Below, piece by piece: positions 6,911 to 13,333 of a stretch of 20,036 nt of DNA. Every line of letters starts with the position of its first letter. The first letter of the stretch is position 1. The notes below the pieces were generated by a model. It was not told the origin of the DNA and searched no databases. It worked only from the letters and a program-made list of their open reading frames with translations. The translations under genes and the position numbers were made by a program. Source of the DNA: Solirubrobacteraceae bacterium (lineage in GTDB: Bacteria > Actinomycetota > Thermoleophilia > Solirubrobacterales > Solirubrobacteraceae); the NCBI GenBank assembly GCA_025935735.1, contig JAICUS010000033.1, positions 1-20,036 of the forward strand, written 5' to 3'.

Positions 6911-8579
6911 GCTCGGACGCCGGCCGGCTGCAGCACACGAGCACGCGGCCGTCCGGCGGCATCTCGAGCGGGTCGGGGCGATAGCGCACGTCGCCGGCCA
7001 GCAGACCGCTCTCGCAGTTGTGGCAGACGCCGGTGCGGCAGCCGAAGCCGACGGGGACGTCGCAGGCGTCGGCCAGGTCGAGCAGGCTCGGGTAGCGGTC
7101 GTCCCAGGGGACGCTCAACCGGCTGCGCACGAACGTGACGGTCGGGCCGGCGCCGGGCTCCCCGGCCGGCGGGTGCGGCGCGCGCCCGCCGGTGGAGACG
7201 ATGCCGGAGGCGTAGACGGGGACGGCGCCGAACGCCTCGGTGGCGATGCGGTCGGGCGGGACGCCGCGGGCGGCCAGCGCGGCGCCGGCGGCCTGCATGA
7301 AGCCGTCCGGCCCGCACAGGTAGAAGTCGGCGTCGAGCGGCACGTCGCCCAGCGCGGCGAGGTCGAGGCGCCCGGTGAGGTCGGGGTGCTCGCCGGGCTC
7401 CGGGCGGCTGTAGGCGACGACGCGGTGCGCGTCCGGCAGCCGGGCCAGGAGCGCGTCCGCCTCGGCGGCGAACGGGTGCCCGGCGCGGTTGCGCGCGCCG
7501 TGCAGCCACCACACCGGCCGGCTCGCCTGCTCGCGCACCAGCGCGTGCAGCATCGCCAGCACCGGCGTCGCTCCCACGCCGGCGCTGACCAGCACCACCG
7601 GGCGCGTGCCCGGGCGCAGCACGAAGCCGCCGCGCGGCGCGGCGACCTCGAGCACGTCGCCGGCCCTGACGGTGTCGTGCAGGTAGCGGCTCGCGGCGCC
7701 CTCGCGCTTGACGCTGATCCGGTAGCCCGCCTCGCCCGGCACGTCGGACAGCGAGTAGCTGCGCGTCAGCGCCGCGCCGTTCGGCCGCACCCGCACGGTC
7801 AGGTACTGCCCGGGCTCGGCCGCCGCCCGCGGATCCTCCGGGTCGGGGACGAGCCGGAGGGAGCGGACGCTGTCGCTCTCGCGCGTGACCTCGGCCACCC
7901 GCAGCGGCCGGAAGCCCGGCCAGGCGGGCGCCACCGGCTCGGTCTGGGCGAGCAGCTCCCGGAAGCTCCCCTGCCAGCCCGCGCTCAGCGCCGGCACGCG
8001 CAGCGCCCGCTCGAGCGTCTCGCGCGACCTGCCCGGCAGGTACAGCAGCGCGTCGACCTCCGCGACGGTCAGCCGTTCCGGCCCGTCCGCCACCTGGGCG
8101 ATCTCGTCGCCGGCCCGGACCTCGCCCTCCTCGAGCACGCGGAAGTAGAACCCCGGCCGGTGGTGGGCGACGAGCAGCGCCGGCATCTGCGGGTCGTCCA
8201 TCCGGATGCCCACGCGGTAGCAGGTGACGCGCGGCTGTGTGACCTCGAACAGCGCGCCGCCGATGCGGTAGCGGTCGCCGACGCACACCTCGTCGTCGGC
8301 CAGCCCGTCGACGGTGAAGTTCTCCCCGAACTGGCCGTAGGTGAAGTCGTCGCGGCCCAGCTCGCGCTCCCAGTAGCGGTAGGAGTCGAGCTGGTAGACG
8401 AACACCGCCCGGTGCTCGCCGCCGTGCGCGCGCCGGTCGGCCTGGTCGTCGCCGTCGATGTTGATCCGCCGCACCATCCGCGGGCCGTCGACCGGCGCCT
8501 TCCAGATCGCCGTGCGCACGGTCCGGCCCTCCCACGCGATGTCCCGGGGCCCGCCGACGTTGAGCGAGAGCAGCCTCAT
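6894..8579 (-). CDS. MOSC domain - flavin/NAD(P) reductase - 2Fe-2S ferredoxin fusion
   Basis: The 561-residue protein has four parts in order. Residues 1-165 are a MOSC domain of the YiiM type (GGEHRAVFVYQLDSY, FGENFTVDGL, VTQPRVTCYRVGIRM; the Cys in VTCYR is the conserved one). Residues about 166-220 are the 3-alpha segment that follows MOSC in this subfamily. Residues about 225-430 are a ferredoxin-NADP reductase module: FAD motif LTRSYSLS, NAD(P) motif VLVSAGVGATPVLAML and YLCGPDGFMQ. The last 85 residues are a plant-type 2Fe-2S ferredoxin with C514, C519, C522 and C549 or C550. MOSC proteins of this kind bind molybdenum cofactor and reduce N-hydroxylated substrates, so the fusion probably supplies its own electron chain from NAD(P)H. 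The substrate is unknown. Its ATG overlaps the stop of the nhaA remnant. Confidence 0.92.
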   Translation of the reverse strand: MRLLSLNVGGPRDIAWEGRTVRTAIWKAPVDGPRMVRRINIDGDDQADRRAHGGEHRAVFVYQLDSYRYWERELGRDDFTYGQFGENFTVDGLADDEVCVGDRYRIGGALFEVTQPRVTCYRVGIRMDDPQMPALLVAHHRPGFYFRVLEEGEVRAGDEIAQVADGPERLTVAEVDALLYLPGRSRETLERALRVPALSAGWQGSFRELLAQTEPVAPAWPGFRPLRVAEVTRESDSVRSLRLVPDPEDPRAAAEPGQYLTVRVRPNGAALTRSYSLSDVPGEAGYRISVKREGAASRYLHDTVRAGDVLEVAAPRGGFVLRPGTRPVVLVSAGVGATPVLAMLHALVREQASRPVWWLHGARNRAGHPFAAEADALLARLPDAHRVVAYSRPEPGEHPDLTGRLDLAALGDVPLDADFYLCGPDGFMQAAGAALAARGVPPDRIATEAFGAVPVYASGIVSTGGRAPHPPAGEPGAGPTVTFVRSRLSVPWDDRYPSLLDLADACDVPVGFGCRTGVCHNCESGLLAGDVRYRPDPLEMPPDGRVLVCCSRPASELSLDL

Positions 8580-8847
8580 CGCGCCGGACAGGCGGTCGCC
8601 AGGACGGGACGCCGGATCCGCAGCGCGGCGACCGACAGCGCCGGGGCCGCCAGCGCGGTGACGAGGACGCCCAGCTTGGCCTGGTCGAGCAGCGCGCCGT
8701 CGAACGCGCGCGAGGCGATCAGCAGCGAGGCGGTGAACCCGGCGCCGGCCGCGAGCCCGGTGCCGAGCCGCGCGCGGCCGGCGAGCGCGATGCCCAGCGG
8801 CTTGCCCACCAGATAGGCGAGGACGATGCCCGGGGTCACGGGGGACG
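8576..8847 (-). pseudogene. nhaA: nhaA 3' remnant (Na+/H+ antiporter C-terminal end)
   Basis: The frame encodes only the last 90 or so residues of an NhaA-type antiporter. Homology begins at ASPVTPGIVLAYLVGKPLGI, which is the family SPVT-GxxLGLxxGKPLGI region of a late helix. It ends with GAGFTASLLIASRAF and LLDQAKLGVLVTAL. Full NhaA is close to 400 residues, so more than three quarters is missing; the loop between GKPLGI and GAGFT is also short. It could start translation at GTG 8839 but cannot be a working antiporter. Immediately upstream lies a broken sigma-factor gene, so a deletion probably fused the two. The stop overlaps the MOSC-reductase start by ATGA, suggesting an ancestral nhaA-MOSC operon whose promoter and 5' end are lost. 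Confidence 0.72.
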
Positions 8848-8858
8848 CGGTGGCGGTT

Positions 8859-9138
8859 TCAGCTGGTGCCGGTTGTGCAGAGGCCGCGGCCGCGGAACTC
8901 GTCCAGGCGGGCCAGCACGCTCATCGTCGCGTCGTCGGCGCACTGCTGCGCGAGGTCGTCCAGCTCCGGGCCGGCCGGCCGGCGCGCCGCGCCGGCGCTG
9001 CAGCTCGTGCCGGGCCGCGCGGAGCAGCAGGTCGTGCAGCCGGGCCACCGCCGGCTCGCGCCGCGGGTGGCCGGGCCGCGGCTGCTCCAGCCAGCGCCGT
9101 GACGTCGCGTCGAGGTGCTGCACGGCCGCCGTCCCCAC
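8859..9138 (-). pseudogene. ECF-type sigma factor, N-terminal fragment with frameshift
   Basis: From GTG 9138 the frame reads HLDATSRRWLEQ, then AVARLHDLLLRAARHELQRR, which is the start of a sigma-70 region 2 protein of the kind common in Thermoleophilia. After about residue 50 the matching sequence continues only in the +1 frame: PELDDLAQQCADDATMSVLA, then RLDEFRG, ending LCTTGTS and TGA at 8859. In intact relatives, as I recall the family, DEFRG is followed by a SRFTTWAYKFALLEA-type core of region 2, which is absent here. So the gene has one frameshift (about 8960-8990) and has lost everything past the first part of region 2. The family call is by recollection and moderately sure; the broken state is visible. 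Confidence 0.6.
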
Positions 9139-9153
9139 CGGCGGATCGTACGC

Positions 9154-9492
9154 TCATGCCGCGGCGCTCAGGGCGCCCGCCTCGTCCGCGCTGAGGTTGC
9201 GGTCCAGGCCGTGGGCGACGACGGTCTGCCCGGGCGCGAGCTCCAGCCGCTCGCCGTCGAGCGTGACCTCGACGCGGTCCGGCTCGAACGACACCAGGTC
9301 GCCGATCGCGGCCATCTCGGCGAACGGCGCGCGGTAGGACCACGCGGCCTGCTTGACGCCGCCGATGCCGTAGTAGGAGGCGATGCCCTTGTACGGGCAG
9401 AACGTCTGCAGCTCCACCGGGGTGAGCGCCTCGGCGACGAGGTCGCCTCTGGGCACGTACCAGCGCGGCGCGAAGCCGGACTCGTAGAGCAC
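9154..9492 (-). CDS. DUF427 domain protein, probably N-terminally truncated
   Basis: Reading from GTG 9492 gives 112 residues. The family match actually begins a little upstream of the start at GIADTTRP (about 9528), then LVLYESGFAPRWYVPRGDLV, VELQTFCPYKGIASYYGIG (the DUF427 CPYKGxASY signature) and AAWSYRAPFAEM. Relatives with this sequence usually have an earlier half ending in a VRVxxGGExIADTTRP-like strand. Here the residues before GIADTT (ATNAPDPR) show no such match, and no ATG/GTG with a good ribosome binding site exists nearby. The C-terminus (GQTVVAHGLDRNLSADE) looks complete. Either a shortened functional gene or a remnant; it sits in a run of other broken genes. Confidence 0.65.
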   Translation of the reverse strand: MLYESGFAPRWYVPRGDLVAEALTPVELQTFCPYKGIASYYGIGGVKQAAWSYRAPFAEMAAIGDLVSFEPDRVEVTLDGERLELAPGQTVVAHGLDRNLSADEAGALSAAA

Positions 9493-9559
9493 CAGCGGGC
9501 GGGTGGTGTCGGCGATCCCTCGAGGGTCTGGAGCGTTTGTGGCGCGCCGCGCGTGGGCC

Positions 9560-9844
9560 TTACCGCCGCCGCGGATGGCGTGCCAACCAGCGGGTCAAGA
9601 GCAACAGGCACGCGGCGAACACGCACCACACCGCGACGTCGAACGCGACGTTCTCGACGGCATCGCGGAGCCCGTCGCCGTCGATCAGCGCCTGCGTCAC
9701 ACCGAGCGCGCCGCCCATGACAAGGCCGTACAGCACCCCCAACCCGATCGCGCGCCGCTTCGACCACGCGGCCCAGTCCGGCCCGCTTCGCCTTCCCGGC
9801 TTCGCCACACCCCGCTTGTACCCGGGCCCGGGCCGCTCGCTCAC
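9560..9844 (-). CDS. Small two-TM membrane protein, unknown function
   Basis: The 94-residue protein starts at GTG 9844, which overlaps the stop of the DUF1989 gene as GTGA, so it is translationally coupled. A basic, Gly/Pro-rich N-terminus (YKRGVAKPGRRSG) is followed by a first hydrophobic segment AIGLGVLYGLVMGGALGVTQ. A short polar loop (DGDGLRDAVEN) comes next, then a second hydrophobic segment FDVAVWCVFAACLLLLTRWL and a basic end. Charge distribution favours both ends inside. I do not recognise a family. Confidence 0.75.
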   Translation of the reverse strand: MSERPGPGYKRGVAKPGRRSGPDWAAWSKRRAIGLGVLYGLVMGGALGVTQALIDGDGLRDAVENVAFDVAVWCVFAACLLLLTRWLARHPRRR

Positions 9845-10431
9845 TCCACGAGCCGGTAGTGGGCGTCGGTCGGCGTGAGATCGGCGCCGTTGGTCGGCAC
9901 GAGGTCCTGCGGGCAGGCGGAGAAGACGAGCAGCGCGTCCATCTCGGCGCGCAGCGTGACGCTGCTGCCCGGCGTGGCCACCGGCGGCACGATCTCCAGC
10001 GCGCCGTCCGGTCCGAGCGCGGTGTGCTCGAAGAGGTTCAGCGGGCTCGGCGTCGCCGCGAGCTCGATCCCCTCCGCCGCCAGCGCGGCGTGCAGGTTGT
10101 CCGTGCAGTTGTCATGGGGCTCGGTGGCGCCGAGCAGCTCGTAGCGGTACCGGTCGCAGGCGGCCAGCAGCATGTCGTGCACGCCGCCCGACGTGTCCGC
10201 CACGAGCGTGAGCACCGGCCGCCGCCGGTTGGTCACCAGCGAGTCGCCCACCCGCGGGCTCACCCGGCCCATCTGCACGCGGCTGTGCTCCATCGACATC
10301 CACTCCGCCGGATCGCCGGCCGCGAACGCCCACGTGTCCACCACCTGCTGCCCGTGGGTGTTGACCACCTCGACGCGCTGCCCGCGCTGCACGCGGACGG
10401 CTACGGAACGGCGGGCCGGGATGAGCTCCAC
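9841..10431 (-). CDS. DUF1989 (urea carboxylase-associated) family protein
   Basis: The protein is 196 residues from GTG 10431. The frame stays open to 10539, but those extra 36 residues are Arg/Pro-rich, lie over the dyad-rich promoter region and precede the family start, so I chose the inner GTG (VELIPARRSVAV). DUF1989 features are clear: GQRVEVVNTHGQQVVDTWAF, the GDSLVTNRRRPVLTLV strand, HDMLLAACD, DNCTDNLHAAL, SPLNLFEH and AEMDALLVFSACPQDLVP. Members accompany urea carboxylase/urea amidolyase or amino-acid degradation genes and have conserved His/Cys that may bind metal. No such enzyme is nearby, so the substrate is unknown. Coupled to the small membrane protein downstream. Confidence 0.88.
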   Translation of the reverse strand: MELIPARRSVAVRVQRGQRVEVVNTHGQQVVDTWAFAAGDPAEWMSMEHSRVQMGRVSPRVGDSLVTNRRRPVLTLVADTSGGVHDMLLAACDRYRYELLGATEPHDNCTDNLHAALAAEGIELAATPSPLNLFEHTALGPDGALEIVPPVATPGSSVTLRAEMDALLVFSACPQDLVPTNGADLTPTDAHYRLVE

Positions 10432-10475
10432 GCCGCCGGACTCTACCCCGGCCCGCGGAACCGGAGCACGCCCGC

Positions 10476-10521
10476 GGGTCCTACGTCCCGGTTGGGCCTT
10501 TTGGCCCTTGCGGTCCGGACC
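10476..10521. promoter_or_regulatory. Cluster of dyads between divergent genes (GGGNC-N4-GNCCC boxes)
   Basis: Two 14-bp elements of the form GGGNC-N4-GNCCC lie 18 bp apart: GGGTCCTACGTCCC (10476-10489) and GGGCCTTTTGGCCC (10494-10507). A perfect 10-bp palindrome, GGTCCGGACC (10512-10521), follows. They sit in the 136-bp spacer between the DUF1989 gene (start 10431, leftward) and the envelope operon (start 10568, rightward). The first two fit the core of DosR/DevR-type boxes (GGGAC-N4-GTCCC) apart from single changes. They could equally be hairpins in a 5' leader. Confidence 0.45.
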
Positions 10522-10567
10522 TGCAGCGATGAGGATCACTTCAGCGATTTGCGTCCGGGAGGCGAAG

Positions 10568-11158
10568 ATGTTGCGTCGATGGTGGTGGGTTGTGCCTGCG
10601 GTGATCCTGGCGTGGCCGGCGACGGCCCACGCGGCTCGGCCCGACTCCCTGGCCCGGTTCTTCAGCGCGGGCTTCGACCCTGCGAAGCCGATGTGCCTGG
10701 GCGTGCAGGTCGCGCCGGTGTGGGGCGATCGCGGCGACTACACCGGGCGTTGCCGCTTCGGGATGCCGCTCGGCACGATGCAGGCGTCGATCCGCACCAT
10801 GAACCGCCAGGTGGCGGTCGGGCGCGCGCGCGAGAACGGTCTGTCGGAGAGCTTCGGCGACAAGCTGAGCACCGAGATCACGAACATCGCCGGCCTGCCG
10901 ACGCTGGCGGCGCGCAAGCGGATCAAGCGCGACGCGAAGAAGGGCCGCAGGTCGTGGGGTGCCCGCGCGTCGGTGCTGTGCGCCCTGGGCGGCGCGATGG
11001 CCGCGGGGCCGCCATTGCTGTATGACCTGATCGTGCACCACCACGCCGGCGCCGACGACGTCGCCCAGAACGGGGCCATCGGCTGCGCGACGGGCGTCAC
11101 GGCCCCGCCGCTCTACAAGTGGGCCAAGGCCAAGGGCTTCACGCTGGAGGACGAATGA
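10568..11158 (+). CDS. Exported protein, first gene of an envelope operon
   Basis: The 196-residue protein starts at ATG 10568, with GGGAGG at 10557-10562 placed 5 nt upstream. Residues 1-22 are a signal peptide (LRRWWWVVPAVILAWPATAHA), followed by ARPDSLARFFSAGFDPAKP. The middle is hydrophilic and basic (KRIKRDAKKGRRSWG). A hydrophobic stretch near residues 137-155 (ASVLCALGGAMAAGPPLLYD) may be membrane-associated and is followed by a His-rich turn (LIVHHHAGADD). Four Cys are present in the mature part (PMCLG, GRCRFG, VLCALG, IGCATG). I do not recognise a family. Its stop overlaps the next start (ATGA). Confidence 0.8.
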   Translation: MLRRWWWVVPAVILAWPATAHAARPDSLARFFSAGFDPAKPMCLGVQVAPVWGDRGDYTGRCRFGMPLGTMQASIRTMNRQVAVGRARENGLSESFGDKLSTEITNIAGLPTLAARKRIKRDAKKGRRSWGARASVLCALGGAMAAGPPLLYDLIVHHHAGADDVAQNGAIGCATGVTAPPLYKWAKAKGFTLEDE

Positions 11159-11376
11159 TCAACGAGCGCACGTTCATCGCGCTGCTGCTCGGCTTCGTGA
11201 TCAGCGTGAGCTTCTGCTGGCAGCAGCTGGACGCCCAGAGCGCGGACGGCCTGACGTTCAAGGAGTGGGCGTTCACGGTGTTCGGCGCGGTCGTGATCGG
11301 CGGCGTGGTCGCGCGGCTCGCCTACCTGGCCATCGGCTACGTCGACCGCCGCTGGTTCGACGGAGACGACCGATGA
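11155..11376 (+). CDS. Small two-TM membrane protein
   Basis: The 73 residues start at ATG 11155, overlapping the previous stop. Upstream residues in the same frame belong to the preceding gene. Two membrane segments are seen: TFIALLLGFVISVSFCW and FTVFGAVVIGGVVARLAYL, separated by a loop (QQLDAQSADGLTFKEWA), with a charged end (YVDRRWFDGDDR). The size and topology resemble holin-like or accessory membrane proteins, but there is no specific match. Middle gene of a three-gene operon; its stop overlaps the LysM gene start. Confidence 0.75.
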   Translation: MINERTFIALLLGFVISVSFCWQQLDAQSADGLTFKEWAFTVFGAVVIGGVVARLAYLAIGYVDRRWFDGDDR

Positions 11377-12137
11377 GGCGCCAGATCGTCCCGGCGGCCG
11401 CGGCGCTGCTGACCGCCGGTGCGCTCGGCGCGCCGCTGGCGCACGCGCAGACGACGCCGCAGCAGCTCGCGCAGGAGTTCAACGAGATCCCCGACCCCGG
11501 CAGCGATCCGTCGGCCCCGGCCGACGACACCGCCGACCCGGCGGACGCCCCGGACGCCGGCGAGCCCGCCGACCCGGCCGACGACAACGCCGATCCCGAC
11601 GAGGCCGCCACGCCGGCACCGACGCCGATCGTGACGCCGGTCGCGACGCCCACCGCGGTGGCGGTCGTCGCGACCGCCACCCCGACCCCGACGGTCGCAG
11701 CCGCGACGCCCTCACCGACGCCGGCGGTGGCGACACCGGCGCCGGCGGCGCCCACCGTGGCGGCGACCGGCACACCCACGCCCGTGGCCTCGCCGTCGCC
11801 GAGCCCAGCGGCGACGCCGACGCGCCGCAAGGCCGCGCGGCGGAAGGTCGCGCGGGCACCGAGGCCGGCGACTCGCCGACCGCTCCGTCCGAGTGGGCTC
11901 AGCACCCGCGGACCTGACAGATCCGCGCCGGCCCGCCCGGTGATCCGGGTGCGCGTCGCCCACCGGACCGTGGTGACGGCGCCGCCGCGCAGCGGCGAGT
12001 ACGTCGTCCACCGCGGCGACACGCTCTCGGCGATCGCCGCGCGCCACGCGACGACCTGGCCCGCGCTATGGGCGCTCAACCGCGACCGGATCGCCGACCC
12101 GGACGTGATCTACCCCGGGCAGGTCCTGAGAACGTAG
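11373..12137 (+). CDS. Secreted LysM-domain protein with long Pro/Thr/Ala linker
   Basis: The 254-residue protein starts at ATG 11373 (ATGA overlap). It has a signal peptide (RRQIVPAAAALLTAGALGAPLAHAQ, cleavage near residue 25). An acidic Asp/Pro/Ala-rich stretch (residues about 40-80) follows, then a TPTP/ATPSP low-complexity linker (about 82-150), a basic Arg/Lys/Pro region (TRRKAARRKVARAP), and one C-terminal LysM module (about 207-254: YVVHRGDTLSAIAARH, then WPALWALNRDRI, YPGQVL). LysM binds peptidoglycan N-acetylglucosamine, so the protein is probably wall-attached, with the linker spanning the envelope. No catalytic domain is present. The stop lies only 7 bp before the left attachment repeat of the integrated element. 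Confidence 0.88.
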   Translation: MRRQIVPAAAALLTAGALGAPLAHAQTTPQQLAQEFNEIPDPGSDPSAPADDTADPADAPDAGEPADPADDNADPDEAATPAPTPIVTPVATPTAVAVVATATPTPTVAAATPSPTPAVATPAPAAPTVAATGTPTPVASPSPSPAATPTRRKAARRKVARAPRPATRRPLRPSGLSTRGPDRSAPARPVIRVRVAHRTVVTAPPRSGEYVVHRGDTLSAIAARHATTWPALWALNRDRIADPDVIYPGQVLRT

Positions 12138-12144
12138 TGGCGCA

Positions 12145-12193
12145 GGGAGAGCCGGAGGACGGACTCGAACCGACGACCTATCGCTTACAAGGC
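12145..12193. repeat. Left attachment repeat (tRNA-Thr 3' half remnant)
   Basis: This copy matches 16978-17026 over 49 bp without mismatch. It contains 44 nt of tRNA sequence, from the 3' end through the T arm, the variable loop and the anticodon loop (CTTACAAG on this strand), and stops inside the anticodon stem. Beyond it the sequence (AACCCGCCGTAACGG) no longer fits a tRNA. So this is the displaced end, not a gene. Confidence 0.92.
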
Positions 12194-12269
12194 AACCCGC
12201 CGTAACGGCGTGCGACCCGCCAGAGCTCAGCGCTCACGCGGGATCGCGCGCCGCGGCCGGCCCGGCGAA

Positions 12270-12340
12270 CGGGCACCAGTTGCCCCGCGATCGGTGCGGA
12301 TCCCAGACAGTTCGGGCACCCGCGCGCCGTCGGTGCCCGA
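12270..12340. promoter_or_regulatory. GGGCA/TGCCC inverted repeats upstream of the TIR-like gene
   Basis: GGGCA-N5-TGCCC occurs at 12271-12285. A perfect 9-bp inverted repeat follows, TCGGGCACC (12312-12320) and GGTGCCCGA (12332-12340) with an 11-nt spacer; CGGGCACC is thus repeated directly at 12270 and 12313. All lie in the 189-bp spacer between the left attachment repeat and the effector gene, upstream of its -10 element. Operator function is inferred. Confidence 0.4.
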
Positions 12341-12370
12341 TGACGTGTGGCGCCCGCGCGCGGGAGCCGA

Positions 12371-12376
12371 TAGCTT
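12371..12376 (+). promoter_or_regulatory. -10 element TAGCTT giving a leaderless TIR-like mRNA
   Basis: TAGCTT fits the actinobacterial TANNNT -10 and ends 6 nt before the GTG start at 12383. Initiation would therefore fall on the start codon itself. No ribosome binding site precedes the GTG. The same spacing is seen before the toxin gene at 13665. Confidence 0.5.
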
Positions 12377-12382
12377 CGCCGT

Positions 12383-13231
12383 GTGGAGCTGAATCGCAGG
12401 TTCGATCGCTGCGTCTTCTCGTCCTTGACCCTGCGCAGTGCTCTCGCGGCGTTCACCGAGTTCCTACCTGGCGATGAGGAAGAGCCAGAGCTTACGCTCG
12501 GCGGCGGGCTCAGGACCTCATCCGGGACAGACAAGTGGACTTTCGACGACCTCGATGAGTTCTTCGACGCCTACGATCGCGACCCCGACGCCGCAACGCT
12601 CGACCGCATCCACCTGGGCCGACGAGGGCAGCGCCGCCTTCAGGTCGTCACTCATTGCCTGGAAGCCAGGGACTGGGTAGACACCGAGGTCACGATCCTC
12701 CTTCCATCACGAGGACAGATCGCAAGCGTCATGGACGTCTTCGCCAGTGCTGCCGACGGCGCCTTCCGGCCGCGGCCGGCGGCACCGCCCGCAGCTCCGG
12801 AACCACCGCCGACGGTGTTCATCGGGCATGGTCGAAGCCCCTCATGGCGAGACCTGAAGGACCACCTCCACGACCATCACGGCTACGAAGTGGAGGCGTA
12901 CGAAACCGGTGCTCGTGCGGGCCATACGATCCGCGACATTCTGGAACAGATGATGGACCGTTCGACGTTCGCCCTGCTGGTCATGACGGCCGAGGATCTT
13001 CAGGCTGATGGTGACGAGCGGGCGCGCCAGAACGTCGTGCATGAGGCGGGGTTGTTCCAGGGCAGGCTCGGATTCGACCGAGCGATCGCCGTTGTCGAGG
13101 AGGGCGTGGAGGTCTTCTCGAACCTCGACGGCATTCAGCAGATTCGATTCAGCCGCGGCAAGATCGAGGAGACCTACGGTCACGTGCTCGCCACCTTGCG
13201 CCGGGAGTTCGGAGCGGCCACGTCCCCGTAG
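12383..13231 (+). CDS. TIR-like (PF10137, CAP12/Pycsar-effector family) protein with novel N-terminal domain
   Basis: The 282-residue protein starts at GTG 12383. Residues about 143-280 match the predicted nucleotide-binding TIR-like family: TVFIGHGRSPSWRDLKDHL, YEVEAYETGARAGHTIRDIL (second-strand region, Gly-x-Thr-Ile), STFALLVMTAEDL, then the hallmark RARQNVVHEAGLFQGRLG (about 213-230) and the late DGIQQIRFS. Members are NAD-degrading effectors in Pycsar/CBASS-like antiviral systems or stand-alone proteins. Residues 1-135 are a separate domain with KWTFDDLDEFFDAYDRD and DTEVTILLPSRGQIASVMDV, joined by a Pro/Ala linker (RPAAPPAAPEPPP). I cannot name this domain; a sensor or oligomerisation role is a guess. 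No cyclase is nearby. The gene is visibly less GC-biased than the flanking genes, consistent with transfer. Confidence 0.85.
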   Translation: MELNRRFDRCVFSSLTLRSALAAFTEFLPGDEEEPELTLGGGLRTSSGTDKWTFDDLDEFFDAYDRDPDAATLDRIHLGRRGQRRLQVVTHCLEARDWVDTEVTILLPSRGQIASVMDVFASAADGAFRPRPAAPPAAPEPPPTVFIGHGRSPSWRDLKDHLHDHHGYEVEAYETGARAGHTIRDILEQMMDRSTFALLVMTAEDLQADGDERARQNVVHEAGLFQGRLGFDRAIAVVEEGVEVFSNLDGIQQIRFSRGKIEETYGHVLATLRREFGAATSP

Positions 13232-13333
13232 CGACCATCGCTGGCGCTCACCCGCCCGAGGCCGAGCACCGGGCGCACGCGCTCGAGAACGCCTGTCGGG
13301 GACCGCGCGTGTCCAGCGTGGCGCTGTAGCCCG

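Noticed and set aside
8836..9138. A stand-alone 100-residue minus-strand protein
   Set aside because: Only its first half resembles a sigma factor. The second half is low-complexity Arg/Pro sequence, while the sigma-like sequence continues in the next frame, so it is treated as a frameshifted remnant.
10476..10567. Cyclic-di-GMP or other known riboswitch upstream of the envelope operon
   Set aside because: The hairpins are short and I see no conserved core of a known riboswitch; a protein operator is as likely.
12383..13231. Complete Pycsar or CBASS operon
   Set aside because: Only the TIR-like effector class is present. No nucleotidyl or adenylate/uridylate cyclase, nor a recognisable cyclic-nucleotide sensor, is in the window.
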